Shown: piece by piece, positions 1 through 8,463 of the stretch
How positions within the stretch are numbered: the first letter of the stretch is position 1
How the letters are laid out: each line of letters begins with the position of its first letter
Assembly (NCBI RefSeq): GCF_021325795.1
Contig: NZ_JAHPZX010000002.1
Span: 434,001 to 498,000, forward strand
DNA length: 64,000 nt
DNA from: Bordetella sp. LUAb4
GTDB taxonomy: Bacteria > Pseudomonadota > Gammaproteobacteria > Burkholderiales > Burkholderiaceae_B
Direction: 5' to 3'
Made by a program: the position numbers and the translations under genes
The notes under the pieces: generated by a model
Told to the model about the DNA's origin: nothing
Database searches by the model: none
Seen by the model: the letters and a program-made list of their open reading frames with translations, nothing else

Positions 1-1242
1 CTGCGGATCGTGAACCTCCACGTCGTCGTCGACCACGATCACCTGCTTGATGTCGTAATGCGCGCCGAAGGCACCGAGTATGACGTTCTTGGCCTGGCCT
101 TCATGCGTCTTGCGCAGCTTGACGTACAAGTGATAGCGCCCCACGCCGCCGATGGATAGGTGAACATCCAGGACATTGGGAAAGCTGCGCTGCAGATGCG
201 CCAGCAGCGTCGCTTCACGGGGAATGGAACCCAGCAGCAGATGTTCCATCTCGGCGGGGACGATGGTGTGGAAGATGGGCGACCGCCGGTGCGTGATCGC
301 GTCCACGGAAATGACTTCGCGCTGTTCGCGCGCGCTGTAGTACTTGGGAAACTCGCCGAACGGCCCTTCCGCCTCGCGCACGCCATGCAGGATGCGGCCC
401 TCGATGACGATCTCGGCGTCGGCCGGCACCTGCACGTCGTTGGTCAGGCAGCGCACCACCCGCAGTGGACTGCCGTGCAGCGCGCCCGCCACTTCCAGTT
501 CGTCGCTGTCGATGGGCGTGATGGCCTGGGAGGCGAGCAAGGTCAGCGGGTCCGCGCCGATCACCACCGCCACGGGCAGATCCTGGCCGCGTTTCTCCGC
601 CTCCTTATAGAAGGCCAGCAGGTGACGCGGCAGCATCAGGATGGCCATGCGGTCCTTGGCGTGCACCTGGATGCGGTTGATGGAAACGTTCTGCACGCCG
701 GTCGCGGGGTTGCGCGCGATGACCATGCCCGCGGTGATGTAAGGGCCGTTGTCGTGTTCGCTGTGCGTGGGAACGGGCAGGATGGCGCGCACATCCGGCT
801 CGCGCTGCACCACCTGCTGGCACGGCGCCTGGTCCCGCGGTACTTCACGCGAGGGCAGCGGCTCGGCCGCGGCATTGCGGAAGGCGGCCAGCAGTTCCGA
901 CTCCGCCACGCCCATGGCCTCGGCGATCCAGGCGCGGCGCGACATGAAGCCCGAGACGACCGGCACCGCATGACCGCCAGGTTGAGGAAAATAGGCGGCC
1001 TGCCTGCCGTCCAGGCGCTTGGCAATGGCCGCCAGTTCATGCTCCAGGGCGGCACCCGGCTTGATGACGGCCAGGCGGTCCGTGGCGGACAGGTGCTTGA
1101 GCCAGCCGCGCAGATCAGTGTGCGGCGCCTGGCGGGGCTGCGAATTCGGCTGTGACCCAGGCGGTGACCCGGGCTGTGACCCAGGCTGAGCCTGTGGCTG
1201 GGGTTGCGGTTGAGATTGCCGTTGCGCTTGTGCTTGCGTCAT
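1..1242 (-). CDS. UbiD family prenylated-FMN decarboxylase (3' end off window)
   Basis: UbiD-type carboxy-lyases use prenylated FMN to remove or add a carboxyl group on aromatic or conjugated acids in the cytoplasm. The cofactor needs a UbiX partner, which is not in the window. The frame opens at ATG 1242 and leaves the left edge after 414 codons, so some 70-90 residues of a usual ~490 are missing. Catalytic residues are visible: Arg190 in NVSINR and both Glu of EGPFGE (292-297), matching Arg173/Glu277/Glu282 of fungal Fdc1. Residues 2-39 form an unusual Gln/Pro/Gly/Ser tail before the domain begins at DLRGWL; I see no alternative start between. It is the last visible gene of the operon, 43 bp after the acyl-CoA ligase. 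Substrate unknown; the neighbours suggest an aromatic or heteroaromatic acid. Confidence 0.92.
   Translation of the reverse strand, partial: MTQAQAQRQSQPQPQPQAQPGSQPGSPPGSQPNSQPRQAPHTDLRGWLKHLSATDRLAVIKPGAALEHELAAIAKRLDGRQAAYFPQPGGHAVPVVSGFMSRRAWIAEAMGVAESELLAAFRNAAAEPLPSREVPRDQAPCQQVVQREPDVRAILPVPTHSEHDNGPYITAGMVIARNPATGVQNVSINRIQVHAKDRMAILMLPRHLLAFYKEAEKRGQDLPVAVVIGADPLTLLASQAITPIDSDELEVAGALHGSPLRVVRCLTNDVQVPADAEIVIEGRILHGVREAEGPFGEFPKYYSAREQREVISVDAITHRRSPIFHTIVPAEMEHLLLGSIPREATLLAHLQRSFPNVLDVHLSIGGVGRYHLYVKLRKTHEGQAKNVILGAFGAHYDIKQVIVVDDDVEVHDPQ
1151..1186. repeat. Three tandem 12-bp units inside the UbiD 5' end
   Basis: Three adjacent 12-bp units read TGTGACCCAGGC, GGTGACCCGGGC and TGTGACCCAGGC on the plus strand; the first and third are identical. 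They encode the Gly-Ser-Gln/Pro-Pro part of the N-terminal tail of the decarboxylase. Because the unit length is a multiple of three, gain or loss of a unit would keep the frame. Confidence 0.8.
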
Positions 1243-1285
1243 AGTCAGCTCGACGTGTCAGGTTGCGGGGGAGCCGTCCACGCGC

Positions 1286-2836
1286 CTACGCGGGCGCGCC
1301 GGTCGACGTATCAGGTTCGTATTCGCCGGCGGACAACTTGCGGCGCAAGACCTTGCCTACCGGGGACTTGGGGATTTCATTGACGAACACGTATTCACGC
1401 GGCCGCTTGAAATTCGGCAGATCGGAGCCCTGGCAGTACCGGTCCAGCTCGGCCGAATCCACGGCGGCCTTGCGCTTGACGAAAGCCACCACGCGTTGGC
1501 CCCAGCGCTCGTCCGGCATGCCCGCCACGCTCACCTCGTCCACCGCCGGATGCAAGGACAGCACGGACTCGATGTCCACCGGCGATATGTTCTCGCCACC
1601 GCTGATGATCATGTCATCGACGCGGCCAGTCACGTACAAGTCGCCATCCCGATCCACATAGCCGGTATCGCCAGTGCGGTACCACCCGTTGCGTATCGAC
1701 TTGGCATCGGCGTCCGGACGTTTCCAGTAGCCTTCGAACGCCTCGTCGCCCGCCAGGTCGGCAACGATCTCGCCTTCCACGCCGCGTGCCGCCAGCGCGT
1801 CGGCGGCGCCAGGATCATCGGCGCCCAGCGTCACGACCCGCAGGCGCGTATTGATGCCTGCCTTGCCCGCGCTGCCCGGCTTGCGCGTAGCGTCCGCATC
1901 GATCGCGACGGTGTAGATCTCCGACGACCCATAGTGGTTGACGAAGATGCGCGGCTGGAAGACGTGGTTCAAGCGCTGCAGCAGCGCATCATGCATCGGC
2001 GCGCCGGCGAAGCCCAGCTTGGTCACCGAGGAGACATCGCCGCCCGTCCGCTCGCGGCAGGCCAACATGTCGTGATAGAGCGTGGGCACCAGGTAGAGGC
2101 AAGTCAGGCGATGCCGGGCAATCGCCTCCAGCGCCGCGGCGGAATCGAACTTGGGCATGCATACGAACAGGCCGTCGACCAACGCCATGGCCAGCAGCGA
2201 ACGCACGCCCATGGTGTGATACAACGGCATCACGCCCAGCGTGCGCTCGCCCCGTCCGTACAGATTCTGCGCCACGTGGGCCAGCGCGGCGGCGCGCTCG
2301 TGGCGATGCCGGCGCGGCACGCCTTTCGGCTTGCCGGTGGTGCCGGACGTATAGAGCATGAGGGAGTGGTCGTCGGCCTGCGCCACCGGCGCCAGGTCAG
2401 CACCGCGATGCGCCGCGACCAATGCATCGAACGTCAACTCGCCCGGCGCATCGCCCACGGCCACCGCGGGCACGCCACAATCATTGGCGGCGCTGACCAC
2501 CGCCTGCGCGCTGACCGCCTCGAAGAACACCACGCGAGCTTCGGCGTTCTCGATGCAATAGACCACCTCCTCCGGCTTCGCGCGCCAGTTCAGAGGGGTC
2601 ATCACCAGCCCGAGAAACTGGCAGGCCCAGTGCAGCGTCGCCATCTCGTAGCGATTCTGCAGAACGGCCAGCACCCGCTCGCCTTTACGCAGCCCCAGCG
2701 CCGACAAGCCGGCCCCCAGCGCCGCGATGTCGGCATGCCACTCGGCATAGCCGCGCGAACGCTCGCCATCCACGATGGCGGGGGCGTCGGGATGACGTTC
2801 GACGCTCTGCAAGAAAGTCTTTCCAAGGTCCAGCAT
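1286..2836 (-). CDS. AMP-forming acyl/aryl-CoA ligase
   Basis: ANL-superfamily enzyme, 516 residues, expected to activate a carboxylic acid to its CoA thioester through an acyl-adenylate. The P-loop-like motif YTSGTTGKPKG lies near residues 161-172, the A5 motif HYGSSE in the middle, YRTGDTGYVDRDGDL and the hinge region GRVDDMIISGGENISP follow, and the A10 lysine is in SPVGKVLRRK near the C-terminus. ATG at 2836 has GGAG about 10 nt upstream. It sits 2 bp after the 2Fe-2S subunit gene and before UbiD, so it is co-transcribed with the molybdenum hydroxylase. That suggests an aromatic acid is handled as a CoA ester, though whether ligation comes before or after hydroxylation cannot be told. Exact substrate not predictable. 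Confidence 0.9.
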   Translation of the reverse strand: MLDLGKTFLQSVERHPDAPAIVDGERSRGYAEWHADIAALGAGLSALGLRKGERVLAVLQNRYEMATLHWACQFLGLVMTPLNWRAKPEEVVYCIENAEARVVFFEAVSAQAVVSAANDCGVPAVAVGDAPGELTFDALVAAHRGADLAPVAQADDHSLMLYTSGTTGKPKGVPRRHRHERAAALAHVAQNLYGRGERTLGVMPLYHTMGVRSLLAMALVDGLFVCMPKFDSAAALEAIARHRLTCLYLVPTLYHDMLACRERTGGDVSSVTKLGFAGAPMHDALLQRLNHVFQPRIFVNHYGSSEIYTVAIDADATRKPGSAGKAGINTRLRVVTLGADDPGAADALAARGVEGEIVADLAGDEAFEGYWKRPDADAKSIRNGWYRTGDTGYVDRDGDLYVTGRVDDMIISGGENISPVDIESVLSLHPAVDEVSVAGMPDERWGQRVVAFVKRKAAVDSAELDRYCQGSDLPNFKRPREYVFVNEIPKSPVGKVLRRKLSAGEYEPDTSTGAPA

Positions 2837-2838
2837 GC

Positions 2839-3351
2839 TTACTCCGCTCCTCGTAACGCCGCCCGTCGTTCGGCCGCGGTTTCAAGCACGGCTTTGACGA
2901 TATTCGTATAGCCGGTACACCGGCACAGATGTCCTGACAGCATGTCGCGCACGTCCTGCTCGCCCGGGTCCGGATTGCGCCCCAGGTAGTCCTGGCAGGA
3001 CATCAGGATCCCCGCCGTGCAAAACCCGCACTGCAGGGCGTGATTGCGCCGAAAGGCACGTTGCAGGTCGTTGAGCTCGCCTTCGCTGCCCGCCAGCCCC
3101 TCGACGGTGTCGACCTTGCACCCGTCCACCTGCACCGCCAGCGTCATGCAGGCGCGCCCTGCCACGCCATCGATCAGGACCGTGCAGGCACCGCAGACAC
3201 CGTGTTCGCAGCCGACATGCGTACCGGTCGCGCCCAGGCCGTGCCGCAGATGATCGGACAGCAAGGTACGGGGTTCGCAGGCCGCGCGGCGCGGTTCACC
3301 GTTCAGGATCAGGGCCACCGTGTGGACTTGATCGCGCTGTAGCCGTTTCAT
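2839..3351 (-). CDS. 2Fe-2S subunit of a molybdenum hydroxylase (CoxS-like)
   Basis: Small electron-transfer subunit of the xanthine dehydrogenase/CO dehydrogenase family, 170 residues. The N-terminal plant-ferredoxin-type cluster is shown by CEHGVCGAC followed by a fourth Cys in GRACMTL; the second, helical cluster by CGFCTAGI and HLCRCTGY. It passes electrons from the molybdenum site to FAD. The start overlaps the end of the FAD-subunit gene by an ATGA junction (3348-3351), so the two are translationally coupled. The subunit is soluble and lacks a signal peptide, as is usual for cytoplasmic members. Confidence 0.94.
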   Translation of the reverse strand: MKRLQRDQVHTVALILNGEPRRAACEPRTLLSDHLRHGLGATGTHVGCEHGVCGACTVLIDGVAGRACMTLAVQVDGCKVDTVEGLAGSEGELNDLQRAFRRNHALQCGFCTAGILMSCQDYLGRNPDPGEQDVRDMLSGHLCRCTGYTNIVKAVLETAAERRAALRGAE

Positions 3352-4199
3352 GCGTCCTCCTGTCGCGCGTCGTTGTCCGCGGCGTCCATGACTTTTTGCA
3401 GGGCCCGCATGCCCAAGGTACGCACCAGATGGCGGCGGAAAACCGCCGTCGCGTGCGCATCATCCTGCGCATCCAGCTGCCAGGCGAAATCGTTCACGGC
3501 CGCGATGAGGTCGGCGGCGGGCATGCGCGGCCAACGCCGCAAGGTAGGCCGGTCGGCGACACCGCCCACCGCCAGGGTGATCTCGCGTTCATCCGCCACG
3601 GCCGCGACGGCCGCGATGGCGAAGTCGCCATGGCGCGACGAAAACTCGTCGAAGGCATAGCGCGCCCCCCGTTTTGCCAGGGGATAGCGCACGGCCTCCA
3701 CCAGCTCGTCCGGCGCACGCGCTGTCATCAGCATGCCCTGGAAGAATTCCTCGGCCGGCAAGGTGCGACGCTTGCGGCGCGTGCGCAGCATCACTTCCCC
3801 ACCCAGCGCAACAAGCACCAGCGGCAACTCCGCGCTGGGGTCCGCGTGAGCCACCGAGCCGCACACCGTGCCGCGATTGCGAATCTGGAAATGCGAAATG
3901 AAGGGAATCGCCCGCGCCAGCATGGGCACCTCGGCCGCGAGGTCCTTACGCCATTCCACCTTGGCCTGGGTCGTGGCGGCGCCTATGGTCATCCAGCCCT
4001 GCTCCACCCTCACATAGTCCAGGTCGGCGGCGCGCGAAATATCGATCAAGGCGGCAGGCTGCGCCAAGCGCATGTTCAGCACGGCCATGAGCGATTGCCC
4101 GCCGGCCAGGATGCGGCCGTCCGCGCCCGTTTCGGCCAAGGCGTCCAGCGCGTCCTGGGCGGACTCCGCAAGGATATAGTCGAAAGCCTGTGGCTTCAT
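3348..4199 (-). CDS. FAD-binding subunit of a molybdenum hydroxylase (CoxM-like)
   Basis: Medium subunit of the molybdenum hydroxylase, 283 residues, carrying the FAD that hands electrons to the acceptor. FAD motifs are clear: AGGQSLMAVLNMRL near the start, TIGAATTQ, and GTVCGSVAHADPSAELP in the middle; the C-terminal CO-dehydrogenase flavoprotein domain follows. I chose ATG 4199 (MKPQAF) because it overlaps the stop of the large-subunit gene as ATGA and matches the family N-terminus; an in-frame start 13 codons upstream would lie inside that gene. There is no room for the extra 4Fe-4S insertion found in 4-hydroxybenzoyl-CoA reductase beta subunits, so a hydroxylase rather than a reductive dehydroxylase is favoured. 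Confidence 0.92.
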   Translation of the reverse strand: MKPQAFDYILAESAQDALDALAETGADGRILAGGQSLMAVLNMRLAQPAALIDISRAADLDYVRVEQGWMTIGAATTQAKVEWRKDLAAEVPMLARAIPFISHFQIRNRGTVCGSVAHADPSAELPLVLVALGGEVMLRTRRKRRTLPAEEFFQGMLMTARAPDELVEAVRYPLAKRGARYAFDEFSSRHGDFAIAAVAAVADEREITLAVGGVADRPTLRRWPRMPAADLIAAVNDFAWQLDAQDDAHATAVFRRHLVRTLGMRALQKVMDAADNDARQEDA

Positions 4200-7100
4200 G
4201 GTTTGCGCCTCCAGCGGCCGACCAGGCGACGCCACCACGAATCGGCCACCGTGCCGCCGCTCGCCTGCCGGCCCAGTTGATCGAACAGCTGGCGCAGCAC
4301 GATGCGCGCGGCGCCTTCCAGCATGCGGCCGCCCACCGCCGCCACCTTGCCGGACACTTCGGCTTCATAGTCGTACGTGAGCAAGGTACCCCCGCCGTCG
4401 GCTTGCAAAGTCACCAGGCCGCTACCCTTGGCGGTGCCGACGCTGGAAATTCCGCTGCCGGACAGCCGCAGCCCGCGAGGCGGATCGAGGTCGGACAAAG
4501 CCACTTCCGCCGCATAGCGCGCCTTGATCATGCCCACGCCCACGGTGACGTCGGCGCGATAGCGGTGCTCTCCCGCCGGGGTCAAGGCATTGCAGCCCGG
4601 AATCACCTTGGCCAGCGCGACAGGATCCAGCAGCACGGCGAAGACAGCCTCGGGCGAGGCCGCCAGCTTGACCTCGCCGCGCGCGGACAGCGACTTGCCG
4701 CCCTTGCGGGGTTTGTCCGCTGCCCCTGCCTTGCCCGCGTCCCGGATTGCCTGCGCCACCCCGGCCGAAGGCGGCGGGTCGTCCATGCCTATCAGGCCCA
4801 TCACCTTGACGGGAGTGAGCGGCAGCGTCACATCGTCGACACCCAGCGCATCCGCCACGGCATTCGCGACGCAGACCGGCGTACTCATATTGTTGCCTTC
4901 ACCCAGTCCCTTGGCGCCCAAGGGCGTAAACGGGCTGGGGGTTTCCATATGCAGGATGAGGGGTTCCGGCACCTCGCAGGTGGTCGGCACCAGGTAATCG
5001 GCGAAGGTGCCTGACTGGAAACTGCCATCCTGGCCATAGCGGAACTCCTCCATCAGCGCCGCGCCCAGGCCCTGGGCGAAAGCACCGCGGATCTGTCCGT
5101 CGGCCAATGCCGGATTCAGAATGCGGCCGGCATCGTGGGTGGTGACATAGCGGTCGATGCGCACACGGCCCGTCGCACGGTCGATCTCCACCGCGCAGAC
5201 ATCGAAAGCGAAGCCATACGCCGCCGAGGTATTCACACGATCCTGGTCATCCGGCGCGGCAAGCTGCGGCGGCGTCCAGAACACGGTCTCACGCAAGCCC
5301 GGCTCGACACCCGGCGGCAGCAGGGCCGGCGCCCAGTGCGGATTGGCGGCGAGACGCGCAAAGGGTTGCGCCTGGTCGGGCTGGCCCCGCGGCGCGATCT
5401 TGCCGTCAGCGAACACAATGTCTTGCGCCGAACAGCCGAACTGATGCGCGGCGATGCCCGCCAGCTTGTCGCGCAGGCGGGAAGCCGCCAGATGCACGGT
5501 GCCGGCGACCGCACCGGCGAAGCGGCTGGAGTAATTGCCCGCCGCCACGGACCACCCGTCTTTCTGCGTGTCGAATTCGATACTGACCGACACCACGCCA
5601 GGGTCGACGCCGAACACATCCGCGACCACCTGCGCGCATACCGTCTTGTGGCCTTGGCCGGCCGGGGCCGACGCCACCACGACATTGACGCCGCCCAGCG
5701 GGTCGACCGCGACGGTGGCAGCCGCGATGGCGCCGTTCTTGGGACCCGCCTTCTCGCGCGCTTCCTTTGGCAGGACCGTGGAGATGTAGCCCATGTTGGA
5801 GATCGAGGGCTCGACGATGGCTGCATAGCCTATGCCGTACAGGCCGCCGCTTGCGCGCACTTCTTCACGCCGCGCCAGCAAGTCCTTCAAGCCGCCCTGG
5901 GACAGCACCAGGTCGAGCGCGCCCTGGTAATTCCCCGAATCCAGCAGCGCGCCCGCGGCCGCCCGATAAGGGAAAGCATCCGCGGCGACGAAGTTACGCC
6001 GGTACAGCGCCAGCGGGTCGATATCCAGTTCGCGCGCGATGCGTTGCATCAGGCGCTCCAGCGCGAAATACACCTGCGGCCCACCAAACCCGCGCACCAA
6101 TCCGGCCGGCGTCTTGTTCGTCAACACCACGCGATTGCGTACCGACAGATTGGGAATATCGTAGGGCCCGGTCAGGCAACCGTGCATCCGGTAGAAAGTC
6201 GCCGGCTCCGGCGCACGTAGATAGCCGCCGCAATCGTCGTACTGATCGTAGGACAGCGCGGTAATGCGACCGTCAGCCTGGACGGCCGCCTCGATATGCG
6301 CAAGGCGTCCCGTCGCGGAGGTGGCGGCCGCAAGATGCTCCAGGCGGTCCTCCACCCACTTCACGGGCGCACCCGCCTTGCGCGCGGCCAGGCACATCAG
6401 CACCGCGTAGGGAAACACCGCCTGCTTGACGCCGAAGCTGCCCCCGGAGTCGGCAAAAGTACGATGACGCAGGCGGTTGCCCGGCACCTTCAACGCCAGC
6501 GCCATCACGGTGTGCAGCGAAAACGGCCCCATGAAATTCGACTGCACGTCGTAGCCATCCTGCGCCGAAATGTATTCGGCCACGACCACCGCGCACTCGA
6601 TGGGCGTGCAGGAATTGCGGGGATAGCGGACGGTCAGCCCGATGCGATGCGGCGCCGCCGCGAAGGCCGCTTGCGGATCGCCGTAGCGGAAAGAACGATC
6701 GCTGACGATATTGCTGCCTACCTTCTCGTGCAGCACCGGTGCATCGTCCGCGACCGCGTCATCCACCGTGACCACCGCCGCGAGCGGTTCGTAGGACACC
6801 TGCACCAGATCGGCGCCGTCCTCCGCCAGGTAGCGGCTTTCCGCGACCACCACGGCGACCGGCTCGCCCACATAGCGCACCTTGTCGACCGCCAGCGACC
6901 ACTGCTCCATGGGCTGCTTGACGCCAACGACGAACGGACGCGACCACGCGGCCAGTTCCGCGCCTACCAGGACGGTGCGCACGCCCGGCAAGGCCAGCGC
7001 CTTGGCAGGGTCGATGCCGGTCAGGCGCGCATGCGCATGCGGCGATCGCACGATGGCCGCGTGCAAGGTGCCGGCATGCAGGGCCGCGTCATCGCCATAG

Positions 7101-7216
7101 CGGCCTCGGCCGGTCAGGATGGCCTGATCCTCCACGCGCTCGCTGGCCCGTCCCACATGGGGGCGAGGCTGTGCGGTGTCCGCTGGGGGAAGAACAGGTT
7201 GGTTGCTGGTGTCCAT
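4196..7216 (-). CDS. Molybdopterin large subunit fused to a CoxG-like SRPBCC domain
   Basis: Catalytic subunit of a xanthine-dehydrogenase-type hydroxylase, 1006 residues against about 770-800 for a usual CoxL. An a/b hammerhead domain (about residues 25-140) is followed by the two molybdopterin-binding domains. The active-site loop reads GLVRGFGGPQ, as in xanthine dehydrogenases and unlike the AYRCSFR loop of CO dehydrogenase. The catalytic Glu is in GLGEGNN (about 773). From about residue 839 a second domain begins (KLAASPEAVFAVLLDPVALA, then VIPGCNAL), typical of CoxG/SRPBCC proteins, which usually form a separate ~150-200-residue accessory subunit. First gene of the operon, 60 bp downstream of a sigma70-type promoter. 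Substrate unknown. The fusion is certain in this sequence unless two reading frames were joined by an assembly error. Confidence 0.93.
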   Translation of the reverse strand: MDTSNQPVLPPADTAQPRPHVGRASERVEDQAILTGRGRYGDDAALHAGTLHAAIVRSPHAHARLTGIDPAKALALPGVRTVLVGAELAAWSRPFVVGVKQPMEQWSLAVDKVRYVGEPVAVVVAESRYLAEDGADLVQVSYEPLAAVVTVDDAVADDAPVLHEKVGSNIVSDRSFRYGDPQAAFAAAPHRIGLTVRYPRNSCTPIECAVVVAEYISAQDGYDVQSNFMGPFSLHTVMALALKVPGNRLRHRTFADSGGSFGVKQAVFPYAVLMCLAARKAGAPVKWVEDRLEHLAAATSATGRLAHIEAAVQADGRITALSYDQYDDCGGYLRAPEPATFYRMHGCLTGPYDIPNLSVRNRVVLTNKTPAGLVRGFGGPQVYFALERLMQRIARELDIDPLALYRRNFVAADAFPYRAAAGALLDSGNYQGALDLVLSQGGLKDLLARREEVRASGGLYGIGYAAIVEPSISNMGYISTVLPKEAREKAGPKNGAIAAATVAVDPLGGVNVVVASAPAGQGHKTVCAQVVADVFGVDPGVVSVSIEFDTQKDGWSVAAGNYSSRFAGAVAGTVHLAASRLRDKLAGIAAHQFGCSAQDIVFADGKIAPRGQPDQAQPFARLAANPHWAPALLPPGVEPGLRETVFWTPPQLAAPDDQDRVNTSAAYGFAFDVCAVEIDRATGRVRIDRYVTTHDAGRILNPALADGQIRGAFAQGLGAALMEEFRYGQDGSFQSGTFADYLVPTTCEVPEPLILHMETPSPFTPLGAKGLGEGNNMSTPVCVANAVADALGVDDVTLPLTPVKVMGLIGMDDPPPSAGVAQAIRDAGKAGAADKPRKGGKSLSARGEVKLAASPEAVFAVLLDPVALAKVIPGCNALTPAGEHRYRADVTVGVGMIKARYAAEVALSDLDPPRGLRLSGSGISSVGTAKGSGLVTLQADGGGTLLTYDYEAEVSGKVAAVGGRMLEGAARIVLRQLFDQLGRQASGGTVADSWWRRLVGRWRRKP

Positions 7217-7275
7217 AACACTGGGGGGGCGAGGGTCCTATTTGCTGGGACCGAGTTCGCGGAAATCGATAAGGC

Positions 7276-7345
7276 AGTCTAAAAACGCCGCTATATCACG
7301 TCAATTAATCTTTAGTTATCTTTTCCATCACACAAACTGATAACA
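7276..7345 (-). promoter_or_regulatory. Promoter and presumed LysR operator of the Mo-hydroxylase operon
   Basis: On the minus strand a -35 TTGACG (7299-7304) and -10 TAGACT (7276-7281) are separated by exactly 17 bp; the first gene starts 60 bp downstream. Upstream of the -35 is a 40-bp AT-rich block (7305-7345) with TGTGATG and TTATC motifs. The same arrangement, with matching spacing, recurs at 9514-9583. The divergent LysR gene begins at 7444, so this block is the natural binding site for its product. Site identity is inferred; promoter elements are read directly. Confidence 0.8.
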
Positions 7346-7443
7346 TTCACCAAAAGACGGTCGCGGCCTGGCGGCAAGCGTGGCGACGGCGCCGCGATGT
7401 GTGCGTTGATCGGGGTTGTCCATCCAAGGGAGGGAGCCAGACC

Positions 7444-8385
7444 ATGGAACTGCGGCAGATCCAGTACTTCATCTGCTTATACGAAGAGGGCACGGTTACG
7501 CGCGCGGCGCGGCGGCTCAATATCGTGCAGCCGGCGCTCAGCATGCAGATCGCCCGCCTGGAAGACGAAATCGGCCGCAAGCTTTTCGAGCGCAGCCAAC
7601 AAGGCATGCGGCCCACGTCGGCCGCGCGCCAGATGTACCGCACCTTCCTGCCGATCATGCGCGACTTCACGCATGCGCGCGACCAACTGCTGCGTACCGA
7701 CGGGGAACTCAAGGGACATGTGAACATCGGCATGATCGCGTCCATCGCCCAGGGTGTCCTGTCGGACGCCATCGAGGAATTCGCCGCGCAGCACGCCCAG
7801 GTCACCATCACCGTCACCGATGGCTACAGCGCCACACTGGGCGATCTGGTCGCGGGCGGGCAACTGGATGCAGCGTTCATCAACAAGCCACGCCGCCCTT
7901 TGTCCCTGGCCGTCGAGCACATCGTCGACGAAGACCTGGTGCTGGTGACCGGCAGCAAACATGCCCATGACCTGGGCGCGACCGTCCCGCTACGCGAAGC
8001 CGCCCGGCTCAATCTTGCGTTACCGACGCGCCAGCATGGCCTGCGCGGCATCCTGGAAAGTTTTGCCCAGGCCGAAGACATCGACCTCTCGCCCAATTAC
8101 GAAATGGATTCCATCGTGTCCATCATCAAGCTGGTCGAGAACACCGCCTATGCCACCCTGCTGCCCCGCGTCGCTGTACGCAATCGCGTACAGCGCGGCC
8201 GGCTGCGGCTGCATGAAGTGTCGGAGCCCCAGTTGTTCCGCCAGGTCGTCTGTGTCACGCACCCCCGCCGGGCGCTCAGCGCGGAAGCCGCGGCATTCGT
8301 GGAAGTGATGACGCGCCATGTCCGCGGCCTTGCGGCGCCTATCAGGCAGGCCAGGACTCAGCGCGCCGAAAGCCCTTCATCGTGA
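7444..8385 (+). CDS. LysR-type transcriptional regulator
   Basis: LTTR of 313 residues with the N-terminal winged helix-turn-helix (MELRQIQYFI, then VTRAARRLNIVQPALSMQIA and LEDEIGRKLFER) and the C-terminal substrate-binding fold. ATG 7444 is preceded by an AGGGAGGGAG Shine-Dalgarno stretch; an earlier in-frame start at 7399 adds residues that do not resemble the family. Divergent from the molybdenum-hydroxylase operon and convergent with the next Bug receptor gene. Both of those genes carry the same promoter/operator block, so this LysR probably controls both and responds to the acid taken up or to a CoA or hydroxylated intermediate. Confidence 0.93.
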   Translation: MELRQIQYFICLYEEGTVTRAARRLNIVQPALSMQIARLEDEIGRKLFERSQQGMRPTSAARQMYRTFLPIMRDFTHARDQLLRTDGELKGHVNIGMIASIAQGVLSDAIEEFAAQHAQVTITVTDGYSATLGDLVAGGQLDAAFINKPRRPLSLAVEHIVDEDLVLVTGSKHAHDLGATVPLREAARLNLALPTRQHGLRGILESFAQAEDIDLSPNYEMDSIVSIIKLVENTAYATLLPRVAVRNRVQRGRLRLHEVSEPQLFRQVVCVTHPRRALSAEAAAFVEVMTRHVRGLAAPIRQARTQRAESPSS

Positions 8386-8463
8386 TACCCGAATGGCGCG
8401 TGTCCCGCGCAATGGCGATGCGTGGCGCCCGCGGCCATGCTTGATGTCCCTGAGCTCGACGCA

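Noticed and set aside
160-1155. Long plus-strand frame across the UbiD gene
   Set aside because: Antisense of a clearly conserved UbiD coding sequence; no start context or family similarity.
3348-7216. 4-Hydroxybenzoyl-CoA reductase as identity of the Mo enzyme
   Set aside because: The FAD subunit is 283 residues with no room for the extra 4Fe-4S insertion, and the large-subunit loop is xanthine-dehydrogenase-like.
4196-7216. Aerobic CO dehydrogenase (CoxL form I)
   Set aside because: The active-site loop reads GLVRGFGGPQ instead of AYRCSFR.
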